DNA from: Andalucia godoyi
Taxonomy: Eukaryota > Discoba > Jakobea > Jakobida > Andaluciidae
Direction: 5' to 3'
Assembly: GCA_009859145.1 (NCBI GenBank)
Contig: VRVR01000040.1
Location: 124,001 to 188,000 of the forward strand
Length of the DNA stretch: 64,000 nucleotides
A program made the translations under genes and the position numbers. The notes under the pieces are model-generated. The model had not been told where the DNA came from, did not search any database, and saw only the letters and a program-made list of their open reading frames with translations. Below, piece by piece: positions 30,173 to 40,940 of this stretch (within the stretch, counting starts at the first letter, position 1; every line of letters starts with the position of its first letter).

Positions 30173-30999
30173 ATGGCAGCAGCAGCACCCCTCAAGGGCT
30201 ATGGAAAGATCTCCAAGGGAGAGAACGGTACCCTCACATCTCTCGAGTCAAACGTTGCTAAGGTATGTGTTTTTTCCTGCTTTTCCTTTTTTGTCTTTGG
30301 CAGTACCCGGAGAGAGTTTTGTTCAATTGCGTCCGCATCCTCGCTCTTCTTTGATGAATGGTTTGTCAAGGATGACATCTTGTTTACTCCTGACTTTCCG
30401 TGGAGGTTAACATGCATGGACTGAGACTTTCCAGTGTCTACGTCAATTTCAAAGAATGTCTGCTTACAGTCTCTTTTTTTTTTTTTGCTTTTTACAATAT
30501 GAAATAGGCTTTGTTCGATCTCGAGGTCAATGCCGCCGAAGCTGAGCTCCGCGCAGATCTCCACGAGCTCACCTTCGTGACTGCACGTAAGATTCCCGTT
30601 TCGTCGTCCAAGACTGTTTTGGTCGTGATGGTGCCCTTCCGACAGCTCAAGACTTACCGCAAGGTTCACGCACGATTGGTTCGTGAGCTCGAGAAGAAGT
30701 TTTCTACTCAGGTTCTCGTTGTTCCTCAGCGCAAGATCCAGGGTGTTCCGTCGTCGATCACCACCCGCCGTCCTCGTCACCGCACTCTGACTGCCGTGCA
30801 CGAGAACTGGCTTGAGGACGTTTGCTTCCCCGCTGAAGTTGTTGGAAAGCGTACCCGTGTCTCTGTCAACGGCGGAAAGTCTATCAAGGTTTTCCTTGAC
30901 TCCCGCGAGAAGCTCAACGTCGAGAATCGCTTGGATGCGTTCTCCTCTGTGTACCGCCACCTGACTGGTCGCAACGTCGAGTACACGTTCCAGTCGTAA
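30173..30999 (+). CDS. RPS7: 40S ribosomal protein S7 (eS7), one intron
   Basis: Two exons, 30173-30262 and 30508-30999, separated by a 245-bp GT-AG intron (AAG/GTATGT donor, GAAATAG acceptor), encode 193 residues. Exon 2 carries the family core: ALFDLEVNAAEAELRADLHE, then KTVLVVMVPFRQLKTYRKVH, and a C-terminal LNVENRLDAFSSVYRHLTGR. eS7 is a eukaryote-specific 40S protein needed for pre-rRNA processing. The intron contains stops in the exon-1 frame and is T-rich before its 3' end. Phase 0, as in RPS21. Confidence 0.96.
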
Positions 31000-31237
31000 T
31001 CCGCTTGTGTATTGAATTTGTGTTTGCTCTTAGAGTGTACGCGTTGTTGCTACTTTTCGATTCATTTTCCCTATTTTATTTCGCTTGCATCACGCACCAA
31101 CAACATATTTACAAGAAGCCCGTTGCATGTGCAAGGGATGCAAAAACACATGCTGTACACCTAACACGTCTGCTACCATGAGGCTGTGCCTCCATCTTCC
31201 CCCACCCCAAAAAAGACGCAAAAAATCCCCATGTCGA

Positions 31238-31396
31238 TCATTCTTTCTTCGCGCTAGATTCGCTCGACACCTTCTTCTCGTATTCCTTCGCTTTGTCAAG
31301 CGCGTGTTGCAACCACTCCTTCATGTCTGGGACATTGTAATTTTGTGCAACCCACACTCCAACTACTCCGCCGGCAAGAAAATGAAACAGTCCCAT
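31238..31396 (-). CDS. STMP1-like mitochondrial micropeptide (DUF4535 family)
   Basis: A 52-residue frame starting MGLFHFLAGGVVGVWVAQNY with NVPDMKEWLQHALDKAKEYE following. This matches the layout of short transmembrane mitochondrial protein 1 (STMP1): a short N-terminal membrane helix with small residues, the conserved AQNY(D/N)(I/V)P signature, and a charged helical tail. STMP1 is an inner-membrane micropeptide linked to respiratory complexes and mitochondrial dynamics in animals. The frame extends upstream only through non-ATG codons, and a TATATATA-like stretch on the coding strand (near 31445-31452) fits a promoter. It is convergent with RPS7. Short length is normal for the family. Confidence 0.75.
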   Translation of the reverse strand: MGLFHFLAGGVVGVWVAQNYNVPDMKEWLQHALDKAKEYEKKVSSESSAKKE

Positions 31397-31886
31397 TTGG
31401 ATTTCGAGTACCGGCTCTGGCAAAAAATCGGATGCAAATTTGCAGATATATAAGACACACGAAAACAGCAAAACCTCAAATCAGACCAAGCAGATTAACG
31501 TTCAAAGACAGGTTTTTTTTTCATAAAACACAAAAGGACCACTTGTCGGTGCTGTCGGTGTTGCCCATCATTCATCGTCGGGAGAAAAAACAGAAATTCA
31601 GCACGGTGTCTTGCCCTGTAGTCGAAGGACGAAGAAACAACAAAAAAAAATGGCGTTCTGTAACTTCCAGGCATTTTCTTTTTTTTTACAGCAGCGAAGA
31701 CACGGACAAAAATCAGCTTGAGTGCTTTTTCTTCACCTAGGACCTCAGATTAAATCTTCGTGCTACCCACTTTACGTCTGAGGAAGACGTTCCTTTTTCA
31801 TCACAGGCACCGCTAGGGAAAAGAGTGAGATGATGCATTGAAGAGCTCGACGCAGAGACAAAACACACGTGGCCATTATCTTCCCC
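31397..31886. other. Spacer upstream of the micropeptide gene
   Basis: About 490 bp with T- and A-runs (31508-31516, 31640-31650, 31678-31687). Contains the presumed promoter of the STMP1-like gene. No further gene recognised. Confidence 0.35.
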
Positions 31887-32099
31887 ATGATTACGTATGC
31901 GCCTGTCGTTACAGTGATACTTGCTCTTGTTTTCGGCGTGCAGGATTTATGGCCTTTCCGCGAAAAGCAGCAGGAACACCTTCAGCGTTTGTGCACCGAA
32001 TTGGATCCAGTGGAGTGTGCGCATGTCATACGGAAGCAGAAGAGTTGGAGTACGCCACCACCCTCGCAAGATCGGACTAGCATGGTGCAGCCAAGGTAA
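31887..32099 (+). CDS. Possible small membrane protein, unrecognised
   Basis: A 70-residue frame starting MITYAPVVTVILALVFGVQD. It has one N-terminal hydrophobic helix (about residues 5-20) followed by a charged, amphipathic segment (FREKQQEHLQRLCTELDPVE). The layout resembles small organelle membrane proteins, but I recognise no family. The stop is embedded in CCAAGGTAAA, which could equally be a splice donor leading to a further exon. Coding status is uncertain. Confidence 0.35.
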   Translation: MITYAPVVTVILALVFGVQDLWPFREKQQEHLQRLCTELDPVECAHVIRKQKSWSTPPPSQDRTSMVQPR

Positions 32100-32207
32100 A
32101 AAAAAACGTCCTGCAAGCACAGGTCTGGGTGCCTTCTTTTTTACAACTTTTTTTTTCTCGTGCTATTTATTCTATTTCACAAATCCAGGCAAACAGCATC
32201 CTACTAC

Positions 32208-32735
32208 TTATGCAACAACGATTCCATCAAAGCGGTCCTTGAACCACTTAATGGAGTCACGCTTTCCGATGCGCTGCTTGGCGCCCAAGGACGAGGTTGC
32301 ACGCTTGCGGGTGGCAACACGTCCTCCGTTGCGTCCAAGGACGACGTAGAAATCCATACCATAGATACCAGTCGAGGGATCATACTTGATACCGAGATCG
32401 ATGTGTTCCTGAACACCGAAGCCAAAGTTTCCGGTTGCTGAGAAGTTGCCTTCCTTGAGCTCGAATTCCTTAACCTTCAGGCCGCGCTCCAAAAGCTCCT
32501 CTGCCTTCTCACCACGGACGGTGACGTAGCATGCGATCTTTTCGTTTCGGCGAATCGAAAAGGTACGAACAGTGAGACGGGCACGCGACATAACAGGCTG
32601 CTGGCCAGTGAGCTGCTCAAGAACCTTTGCGGCACGAGTCAAGCGATCTCCAGACTCTCCGACGCAAATGTTCAGAACGAGCTTCTTGATCTTGATGTCC
32701 CGGTTCGGGTTAGAGGTCTTGGGATTGGGAGTCAT
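32208..32735 (-). CDS. RPL11: 60S ribosomal protein L11 (uL5)
   Basis: A 175-residue uL5. It contains [20 protein letters not shown], then [38 protein letters not shown], and the C-terminal [17 protein letters not shown], all family signatures. uL5 binds 5S rRNA in the central protuberance and, with uL18, forms the 5S RNP. The ATG at 32735 ([10 protein letters not shown]) gives the usual length; the upstream in-frame ATG at 32792 adds a hydrophobic stretch not found in L11 and is not used here. It is divergent from the Aurora kinase gene, with telo-box-like motifs between. Confidence 0.95.
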   Translation of the reverse strand: MTPNPKTSNPNRDIKIKKLVLNICVGESGDRLTRAAKVLEQLTGQQPVMSRARLTVRTFSIRRNEKIACYVTVRGEKAEELLERGLKVKEFELKEGNFSATGNFGFGVQEHIDLGIKYDPSTGIYGMDFYVVLGRNGGRVATRKRATSSLGAKQRIGKRDSIKWFKDRFDGIVVA

Positions 32736-33022
32736 GAATCTATGTATAGCGCCACCGACAAGACAGAGCAAATTGACAACAAAAGTGCACACAATTCAGG
32801 TTAATCGGATCATTGACGGAAGGACGAGAAAGAAGGAAGGGAAAAACCTATAGCTAGGGTTGATAGGGTTAGCTTTCACAGTGTAGCAGCCCAAAACGAC
32901 CGGACCCTGGAGAACGACTGTCGTTAGGCTAACAACTGGAAGCTTCCAGTGTTGATTCTGCGACTTGATGCAATGAGATCGTTAAACTGGATGCACTTCT
33001 TCTCCGGTTCTCTTGCAATTCG
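32736..33022. promoter_or_regulatory. Divergent RPL11/Aurora promoter region with telo-box-like pair and palindrome
   Basis: Read on the RPL11 strand, two AACCCTA elements lie about 120-137 bp before its ATG (TAGGGTT at 32855-32861 and 32864-32870 on the plus strand). Further on, toward the kinase, is a perfect 16-bp palindrome ACTGGAAGCTTCCAGT (32935-32950) containing GAA-NN-TTC, the core arrangement of heat-shock elements. Both genes start from this region. Confidence 0.5.
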
Positions 33023-34204
33023 ATGGACCCAATTTCAGAAACGAACGTTTTTCGAATTTGTTGTTCCGCTTCTCAGTTACTATCTTCTTTGTCGGCTACT
33101 TATCGCAGGATGTCCACCACTATGCTGTCACGGCCTATCGGGGCACTGTCGCTGAATGAAAACCATTCGCCAAGATCCGCAAAAAGCAAGGAATCTGCGA
33201 ACGCTCCTGTATGTTGTTTCGAGCTACCCGTTTTGCAAGTGAAGGCCTTCTCTAATCCAACACAGCTTCGCACTCCGTTACTGGACGCAACCAACACTCC
33301 ATCCGTCACTGCGCAACAAGGACCTGGGTCCAATGAATACCAACTGGCTACTGTCAGTGGAGTGCAGACTCCAACCAGCACGTCGACGGACGCAAAAACT
33401 TGGAAGTTGACGGACTTCGACATTGGGAAACCACTGGGAAAAGGAAAGTTCGGAAACGTCTATCTTGCAAGGGAAAAGAGAACAAAATACATCGTTGCTC
33501 TAAAAGTGCTTTTCAAGAAGCAACTGAAAAAAGGTGAGGTGGAACACCAACTCCGGAGAGAGATTGAGATCCAGGCCCATCTTCGCCACAAACACATCCT
33601 GCGACTTTACGGATATTTTTACGACCAATCCAGAGTATATCTGATCCTTGAATATGCCGCAAAAGGAGAGCTTTACAAAGAGCTGCAGAAAAGCGGGCGC
33701 TTTACAGAGAAGCGTACTGCGCAGTACATCTGCATGTTGAGTAAGGCGCTTGCTTACTGTCACTCGAAGCACGTCATTCATCGGGACATTAAGCCAGAGA
33801 ATTTACTGTTGGACCACAAGGGAGATCTCAAGATCGCCGATTTCGGATGGTCTGTTCATGCACCCAATTCTCGACGAACAACGCTCTGCGGCACTCTAGA
33901 TTATCTGCCCCCTGAGATGGTCGAAGGCAAAGAACATGATAAGAATGTTGATATTTGGTCATTAGGAGTGCTGATGTATGAATTTTTAGTCGGCCAGCCA
34001 CCGTTCATGGCTGCGGGAAACACGGAAACTTTCAAGCGCATTGTCGCAGTGGATCTCAAGGTGCCGAACTACGTTTCCACTGAGGGTCGGGAACTTCTGC
34101 AAAAACTCCTCGTGAAGCAGCCTGAGAAGCGGCTGCCCCTGGAACAGGTGCTGAAGCATCCGTTTATTGTGAAGAACTGCACAAAGGAGGAGATAGATTC
34201 CTGA
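33023..34204 (+). CDS. Aurora-family mitotic kinase
   Basis: A Ser/Thr kinase of 393 residues from the first ATG, or 364 from the in-frame ATG at 33110. The kinase domain covers about residues 130-385 of the longer form: [15 protein letters not shown] (Gly loop), [13 protein letters not shown] (Lys), [12 protein letters not shown] (catalytic loop), DFGWSVHAP and [16 protein letters not shown]. The DFGWSVHAP plus [19 protein letters not shown] activation segment identifies Aurora kinases. Auroras act at centrosomes and on the chromosomal passenger complex in mitosis; most protists have one, so A/B assignment is not possible. The 33110 ATG follows TTATCGCAGG, an acceptor-like sequence, so the first 29 residues may be leader. 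Confidence 0.93.
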   Translation: MDPISETNVFRICCSASQLLSSLSATYRRMSTTMLSRPIGALSLNENHSPRSAKSKESANAPVCCFELPVLQVKAFSNPTQLRTPLLDATNTPSVTAQQGPGSNEYQLATVSGVQTPTSTSTDAKTWKLTDFDIGKPLGKGKFGNVYLAREKRTKYIVALKVLFKKQLKKGEVEHQLRREIEIQAHLRHKHILRLYGYFYDQSRVYLILEYAAKGELYKELQKSGRFTEKRTAQYICMLSKALAYCHSKHVIHRDIKPENLLLDHKGDLKIADFGWSVHAPNSRRTTLCGTLDYLPPEMVEGKEHDKNVDIWSLGVLMYEFLVGQPPFMAAGNTETFKRIVAVDLKVPNYVSTEGRELLQKLLVKQPEKRLPLEQVLKHPFIVKNCTKEEIDS

Positions 34205-34836
34205 GAAACTTGAGATATGTGATATTTGTCGGTGTCGTTCTGTGCAGTCATTTTATGCATTAAAAATAACTGATGACTACCTTTGTGAACGAATATCATC
34301 CTGACGCTCCCATAGTATATCAGGCATGGCGAAACATTCCTAATCATCCATCTGCAGGTTTTCATCGGAACCGAGTGCGCACCCATTCCAGAAGGCGGGA
34401 GGGCCCAGTGCGCAGAAGCGTTTTTCCAAACCAGATCGTGTACGCACTTTTTTCCAGTCTCGATCCAGTCGTGCCGGACAGAACGGGGACATTGGAATGA
34501 CAGTGGACCAGCGTGAATGGAAAAGGACGAACGGAATAGCAGTGTCTGAAACGTCTGGACTTGTAAGGTAAAGTATAGTTAAGTAGGGTAGCGTGCGGCA
34601 CTGAGGATGTCGTCAACGATTCCCATAGCAGGCAGAAAAAATGAGGTGATAGATTGCCTCTCATTTACGAAAAGTTAAAAACTGAACAAGCACATCCAAC
34701 AAGAGAGGAACGAACACAAGCAGCTGGGGTACATCGAAACAGAAAGACAGCTTTGGGTGGTGCCAATACTTCATCTGTCAAATAAATCCACTCCAAATGA
34801 CCAAAAGGCAACCACTATCGGCCGCAGCAGCAGCAC
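34205..34836. other. Convergent spacer, nothing recognised
   Basis: About 630 bp between the 3' ends of the Aurora and phospholipase B-like genes. No gene, RNA or repeat recognised. Confidence 0.35.
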
Positions 34837-36459
34837 CTAAAAGTCAACTGCAGGAACAAAAAGTTCCCAATCGAAATCGAATTCGTCAGGAAGCCCCTCA
34901 TGTGGGCTCGAAGAAAAGGGAGAAGTAGACCATTTAAATGGAATTTGTTGATTGGCAGTGGGTCCAGAAATGCCAATGGCCGCAGCGAACTCAGACAATG
35001 CAAATGTTGTCACTTTCGAATCCGCGCCACCAAATGCATAGGGAGTGCCAGTCAACAAGTCATAACGGGACGCAACTGCATTCTTCGCGGAACCAAGACT
35101 CAGGGGATCATGCTGCCAGTCATTGAATCGAAGCAAGTTCTGGACATCCAACAACGAATGTGTGAGCGAGGCATTCCGTCCAAAGATCCTGGCACGCGGG
35201 CACTTCTGGTAGCTGAACTGGTCACCGTACTTTTCCACCATCTCTGGGTACCCAGAAATATTAAAAACCTCGGGGAAGAACGGAATGTTGTAGGACGGCC
35301 AGTACTGCTGCTCTTCAACAAACTCGCTCATGTCCCCAGTGACCATGCGGTTCGGAAGTTGCTCAGAAACGACAATCGTTCCCGGGACAAGGGGGCGATG
35401 CGGAGAAAACAGTCCGTAATTAACAATCATCCATTGATTGGAATATGTTCCAGAGTTGTACCGTCCAAAGAAGTCCACCCAGTCTTCTCCGGAATGCGAT
35501 AAGATGTTCGCAACAGCTGCACGCTGCCACGACAGGAACGAATTCGTGGTGACATACTTTCTCTGATAGTCCAAATTAAACATGTCATTTGTCGTCTCCA
35601 TGATAGCAAGTCTCGCTCCCGTAACGAAGAAATCATCATGCGATGAAACAATACCAGGAGCGCTGGAGAAAGACACAATTGCAGGACTCCCCTCATCCAA
35701 AAACTGATAATGCTTGAAGATTCGGAGCATACCCCAATACGGCCTCCAAGTGGTGTGGCCAGTGATGATATCGCTGTTATTGGAAAGCAAACGAATGAAG
35801 GCGGAACAGGAAGTCATGGTGTAGGCAAGATAGTCCTTCTTTGGGGCAGCTGTTGGATCGAACAGCGAGATGAGATCCGAAATATCGTCATTGGAGTTTG
35901 TCGCGTAAATTTCTGCTTCTGCATCTGGAATGGAAGCTCCGGAAAACCGAGCATACCCGCGGACAATGCCGTCAAACTGGCCTAGGACCATGGCTTGCGC
36001 CTGCCAGTATGCGTCCTCCAAGGACGCCGAAGCCACAGCTTTGCGAACCCACAATAGCTGATTGCGGAGGAAGGCAGCGGTGTTCGGAGGCACTTTTCCA
36101 GAGCTGGATATGAAGGAGCTGTTGTAGTAATTGCGAATTTGTTGTCCGATTCTGGAAAAAGTAAGCACGCCTTCCGCGAATCCCATTGCAAGGCCCGACA
36201 AATACGGCGTCAACTCCTTGGATGTCTCCATTCTGACATTCAGACGAGCCCACCCAATCTTCTCGACAGAATCATCGAAGGATGCAGAAGCGCCTGCCAC
36301 CGAATTGCTGGCACACGGCAAAAGAAGACCACGGTCGCTGGCTGTCAGGACTTCAACGTCTTCGGATGCTATAAAAACACAGCTTCGCGCATAGATTGGT
36401 GCAGCGCAAACATTGCGAAACAGCACTGCAAGCACCAAAAGCACTACGAATTTCATCAT
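34837..36459 (-). CDS. Phospholipase B-like protein (lysosomal/secreted)
   Basis: A 540-residue protein of the phospholipase B-like/LAMA family of N-terminal-nucleophile hydrolases. It begins with a clear signal peptide (MMKFVVLLVLAVLFRNVCAA). The family core is present: YTMTSCSAFIRLLSN with the Cys expected to become the nucleophile after autocleavage, HTTWRPYWGMLRIFKHYQF, and later GTIVVSEQLPNRMVTGDMSE and FNDWQHDPLSLGSAKNAVAS. Known members (Dictyostelium PlbA-F, mammalian PLBD1/2) act in lysosomes or are secreted; activity on phospholipids has been shown for some, and amidase activity is debated. Length fits the family (about 550-590). Single exon. Confidence 0.88.
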   Translation of the reverse strand: MMKFVVLLVLAVLFRNVCAAPIYARSCVFIASEDVEVLTASDRGLLLPCASNSVAGASASFDDSVEKIGWARLNVRMETSKELTPYLSGLAMGFAEGVLTFSRIGQQIRNYYNSSFISSSGKVPPNTAAFLRNQLLWVRKAVASASLEDAYWQAQAMVLGQFDGIVRGYARFSGASIPDAEAEIYATNSNDDISDLISLFDPTAAPKKDYLAYTMTSCSAFIRLLSNNSDIITGHTTWRPYWGMLRIFKHYQFLDEGSPAIVSFSSAPGIVSSHDDFFVTGARLAIMETTNDMFNLDYQRKYVTTNSFLSWQRAAVANILSHSGEDWVDFFGRYNSGTYSNQWMIVNYGLFSPHRPLVPGTIVVSEQLPNRMVTGDMSEFVEEQQYWPSYNIPFFPEVFNISGYPEMVEKYGDQFSYQKCPRARIFGRNASLTHSLLDVQNLLRFNDWQHDPLSLGSAKNAVASRYDLLTGTPYAFGGADSKVTTFALSEFAAAIGISGPTANQQIPFKWSTSPFSSSPHEGLPDEFDFDWELFVPAVDF

Positions 36460-39400
36460 TCGCTGCTTATCATCGTTACCGGATTCGAAGGAGAGGGATG
36501 AAGTTTGTCATCGAAAAGAATGAAATGCGCGTCCTACCTGCAAACGAATTGGCTCCATCACCAGACAGTCAAATACAACTGTCCACGAGGTTCTCAGAAC
36601 TTGAGTCACTGCTCGAGATCAAAAAAAAGATGTCATACGAATCGGGAGAAGAGGCACCCCAAAATCTACAACGGGTCTCACCAAGAAGATCACAACTTTG
36701 ACAAGGCTGTCCGCTGGGCTGCTTTGCCAGCCTGCAAAGACAATCATAATTGTTTTTAAACGCAGGAAGAAGGGGCATGTCTCATGACAGCCTCCGTCTC
36801 AAATGAGCATTAACGAGTTCTGTGGTGCACCCTTGCCGTGGTAGACAAGGAACATCGTGGTTCCGTATCGACAACGTCGCGCACCGTAGACTGTTGAGAA
36901 ACAGTGTCTCAACGGACTGCAGTCAACTTCGGCAGGGTATGATATCATAGTGGTTCGTTGTTGACACGTAATGTGTGACGTACGTACATTGAGACGAGCG
37001 AAATCGCGTATCGCAGGACATATGAGGCTACAGAGGAACAATACTCTGACTTCATATTTAAGGAGTTGTTTGTTTATTTGTCATTTGATTGTTTGTTTGT
37101 TTTGTTTTCCACACTGTAATAAATTGACACAAACTATCCTTTATCATCCCTGGTTATATCTTTTACTGGATATACAAGAATACAGACCACGAACTATGCT
37201 TTGTTTTTCGTCTCGATGGAGAACTGTCTCGCACCCTTTCCGTTGACGCGATGGGCACTGCTGCAGCAAAAGGGAATGCCCGTTCTAAGAGTTTGTGCAC
37301 ATCAAAAAAAAAACGTGCAAGCGGCTGTTCTACCAGGAACCAAGGAGCGGGGACCACCGCCAAGTCTGCTTGGTGGAGTGGAGAAAAAGTGAAGCCCTTT
37401 GAACGGCAAAATGCTGTGAAAAGATCCGCAAACATGACAGAGAACCTAGCCGGAGGATAAACGCGCCAATGGTTGTCGGGGCCAGGGAAAGAAATGGCTC
37501 CTACACACCTTTAGTAAACTCATCAGAAAGCAAGCCAGATGGAATGCGAAAGTGATCGGCAAGCCGCCCCAAAATACGCCTGACCATCTGCTGGATACGG
37601 ACGACATGTGCGTCGGATGATAAGACATTCGAAAGGTCCACATGACGGACGACTTTAAACAGTCCGACACATGTATAACATACAAACAGCTTCAACGGCA
37701 AGGAAACACCCGGGACTCACCGAACAAAAAAAACCGTGCACTTCGAAGGTGTAACACCGACAAACACACAATGATGTTGAACAGCGCAGACTCCAGTAGT
37801 AATGCAATAACTGGGAACGGCGGTTTGCGAATTAGCAGGGGATAACCATGATAACAGCAACATAACGTTAGCAGAGTGACTTCGTAATATGTATGTTATC
37901 AGACGTCGCAACAGGACGCACGAGAATTAGCTTTGGAAATCAAACAAGAAGCTGTTCGCAGAAATTAACAAAAAGCTAGTATGCTGACTTATTCCCGGCT
38001 CCCAGTGGAATAAGGAAAGCCGTTTCCAATCTACAAAAGACAATGACGCCGCCATCGGGAAGCGAACTAATCATTTCATACCGCATGACAGCCTTATCCA
38101 TTGTCCATCGGCATGAGAGGGAAAGGTGGAGCCAGCTTCCAAGGATCTTTCGTTGCGCTTCAAAAAGCACGAGAAGGAACGAAATGAACAAGCCACACTA
38201 GCTCTGCCTTCACGTTTTAAACGACCTCACAGAAACGACGAACGTTGTCGGAGTGCTACAAAAATCATAGACGACGTAGCAACTCCAGTGCTCGTCGCTA
38301 AATGTATTGCCACCATTCCCTAATTTCGTGGGGCATTCAGCTGCAGCATTACTCAAGGTTCAACTGTATATGACGCAACAGGACCAAAAAAGCCACCCTG
38401 CTGGGTAAAATGCACTGATGATTTTTGTCATCTGCACAACATCCTTTCGAAATAGCAGTTCATTTCTGTGTGGCCTTTTCTTCTAAAATCCCCCTCAATC
38501 TCAGAAATGTCGTAGTGGTCGTCGAGGTTGCCTGCCGCAGACATTAGCCCTGTCCACGGTGCCGCCCGAATGGTTGTTTTGTTCAGACGGCACAAACGCC
38601 GCCTTGCGTGCATTCTTTTGATGTACTCTGGTTTTGTCGCAAAGGAGATGTTTTTGCATAACATTAAGGCATGCTCGTACTGTTTTGTCCGTCGAGCGGC
38701 CGTCTTACCTTTTCAGTTGCTTTCACGCTGTCAGGTAGATTTTCTCTCGTCAATTTTGATCAGTCTTTTTTTTGCAATTTGATGCGAAACTCTAAATAGT
38801 CAGTGGTCCTTCCAGTTGTTTCTGGACGCGTGCGCAGTGGCTTCACGTGGTTTCCGGTGTTCAAGGAATGTGTGTCTTCGAAAAGACTCCGTTTTGCTTT
38901 CTTTCCTTGAATGATTGTATTGCTTTGCGGTCTCTTGCTGATATCGAGACTCATCCGGTCGCCTATTCCGGCCTTTTGGAATGAAAATTCGAAACGAAGT
39001 TGGCATTGTGGTGTCTACCGAGATTCGATGTTTTTAAAAAAAATCCTCACGTACTTGGAGCTGACCATAGATAGGCAACAGCTGGATGAGCACGGAATGC
39101 TATTTGACCGTCGATTTTTACGGTTTTTGCTCCCAGACATTCTTATTATTGACACCGTGAGTTTTGCTCTTGCCAAACGGTCCATTCATCGACAAGAAGT
39201 TCATGGAAACACGACAGAGATTTGAAACGGGTTTATGGCTTCGGATTATTAGGAAGACGGTAAAAGCAGCAGCGGGCTTGTGGGTGGCATGTGTTTTTTT
39301 TTTTTGACAGTTGTCAGGTACAACTTGTGAGAAAACATTCCTCGTATTCCGATCCGAACGGAACAGCAATAACATTCTCAAGACTCGGAAAGTTCGGATC

Positions 39401-39481
39401 GTGGAGGCGCTCCCGTTGATGGAAAGTGCTTTTCAAGATTTGACGTTTGTTTGCGAAGCGGGATGGCAAGTTCGAAAAGAA
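36460..39481. other. 3-kb gene-poor region
   Basis: The longest stretch without a supported gene. Frames are short, overlap on both strands and show no family motifs. One small basic frame (37251-37460, MGTAAAKGNARSKSLCTSKK) superficially resembles a histone tail but has no histone fold after it. T-rich tracts occur at 37065-37110 and 39298-39306. No tRNA, snRNA or transposon was recognised by eye. It may hold non-coding RNA, a fast-evolving gene or decayed sequence. Confidence 0.4.
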
Positions 39482-40519
39482 TCAACTGCGTTTTCCCGCA
39501 ATAAGAGAAGGCCTGTCTGCTCCACCTAAATCCGATAGATTCTGTGTGCTGGAAGAATCGCCATCCGATGGAAGGACCGGTTGTTCCCCTTGTTTCCACA
39601 CACATGCACATTCGTCCCAGGAAGCAGTTGCTAGCAATTCAGGATCATGAAGAGAGAAATCCACACCCACAACGAATTCGGAATGATGCTCATATTTCTG
39701 CAACAGAGGATCACTCTGCGAAATGTCCCAAATGCACATTGACATGTCATACGAAGCAGACGCCAGAATATTCTCATCATGAGGCGAAAACTTCACTCTT
39801 CGGACTGCATACGAGTGTCCCGTCAGAGTGTACAACGGCTCATCTGTGGACCGCAGATCCCAAACGCGAATAGTTCGATCAACGGAACCGGTGGCAACAA
39901 TGTGTTCGTTATATTTGTTCCAATCCACGGTCAAAACCTCATATTTGTGTGCTTCGAATGACAAAACAGAGTTCACAGCGTTAACATCCCAAATCTTCAC
40001 AGAGAAATCTCCCGAAGCGGAAACGAACCGATCGTTGTCATGCGGTGACCAAATCGTTGCGTATACGCAATATTTGTGCTCGTCGAACGTCCGAAGTGAT
40101 TCATCAGCGAAAACAGACCAAACTTTCACAGTGTCGTCCCAGGACCCCGTTACAATGGTGTCCTTTCCAACAAGATTCCAATCCACTGAATACACTTCTT
40201 GCTTGTGTTCTTCCAGAGACTTTAAAGGATTCTCAGCGGAGGTGATGTCCCACAGCTTCATCGACCCGTCTCCACACACAGACACCAGTTGGTTCTCATT
40301 CTCTTCTGACCATGCGCAATCATAGCATCCATCCTGCGTGTCAAACTGCGCGATGCAGTCCATCGGTTGATTTGTCGACTTCGGATCAAACTCGAGCACA
40401 AACTGCCGACCATTTCCAACAATGCCAAAGTGCTGTGCAGCGGCCACAGCAATTCGGTTCTCTTCAAAGGGAGAGAATTCGACAGCATATCCGTGGTATC
40501 CTGTGCGATAAAATGGCAT
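39482..40519 (-). CDS. PEX7: Peroxisomal targeting signal 2 receptor PEX7
   Basis: A 345-residue WD40 protein. The N-terminus MPFYRTGYHGYAVEFSPFEE is the PEX7 signature, and six or so WD repeats follow with typical endings (GDGSMKLWDI, GSWDDTVKVWSV, GDFSVKIWDV, GSVDRTIRVWDL, SYDMSMCIWD, SWDECACVW). PEX7 binds N-terminal PTS2 signals in the cytosol and brings cargo to the peroxisome together with PEX5L or a PEX20-type co-receptor. Its presence implies PTS2 import is active in this organism. The start is the family-consistent ATG at 40519; the frame is open further upstream but non-homologous. The C-terminal tail after the last repeat is Ser-rich. Confidence 0.94.
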   Translation of the reverse strand: MPFYRTGYHGYAVEFSPFEENRIAVAAAQHFGIVGNGRQFVLEFDPKSTNQPMDCIAQFDTQDGCYDCAWSEENENQLVSVCGDGSMKLWDITSAENPLKSLEEHKQEVYSVDWNLVGKDTIVTGSWDDTVKVWSVFADESLRTFDEHKYCVYATIWSPHDNDRFVSASGDFSVKIWDVNAVNSVLSFEAHKYEVLTVDWNKYNEHIVATGSVDRTIRVWDLRSTDEPLYTLTGHSYAVRRVKFSPHDENILASASYDMSMCIWDISQSDPLLQKYEHHSEFVVGVDFSLHDPELLATASWDECACVWKQGEQPVLPSDGDSSSTQNLSDLGGADRPSLIAGKRS

Positions 40520-40940
40520 CCTTGGTGTCTGCCGTTCCGCTTTCTCCGAGACAAATGGGCTGTGTGTGCGATTTGTGTTTCCAAAATCGCCTGGAAACAG
40601 CCCAGCAAGAAAATACATCGAGAACAAAAGAAACAGAATAAAGTGCTTTGCAACACTTTTGTGTGTACGACAGAAATTTGAAGACTTCCACTTTCACTTT
40701 GGTGCTCTTTTTGCAGTTTGCATGCACTGGCAAATGGAAAATAGTGTGATCGCGCAAGAGCAGGGAAGTCAGAACCCCTCAGAACTTGCTTTTATGGGAA
40801 AATCATCAACCGCTTTCGAAATCTGCTCGTCGGGTCGAGACGAGAGAGTCGAGACGGAAGCCAGTTCGTGTCCGTTGTCTTTTTGTTTTTCTTCCATGAA
40901 AATTATCCTAAAGAAAAAGTAAGAGTGCTCATTATAATTC
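40520..40940. other. Divergent spacer between PEX7 and the kelch gene
   Basis: About 420 bp that must contain both promoters. No specific motif recognised. Confidence 0.35.

Noticed and set aside
37251-37460. Small basic frame resembling a histone tail
   Set aside because: No histone fold follows and the composition is ordinary for this region.
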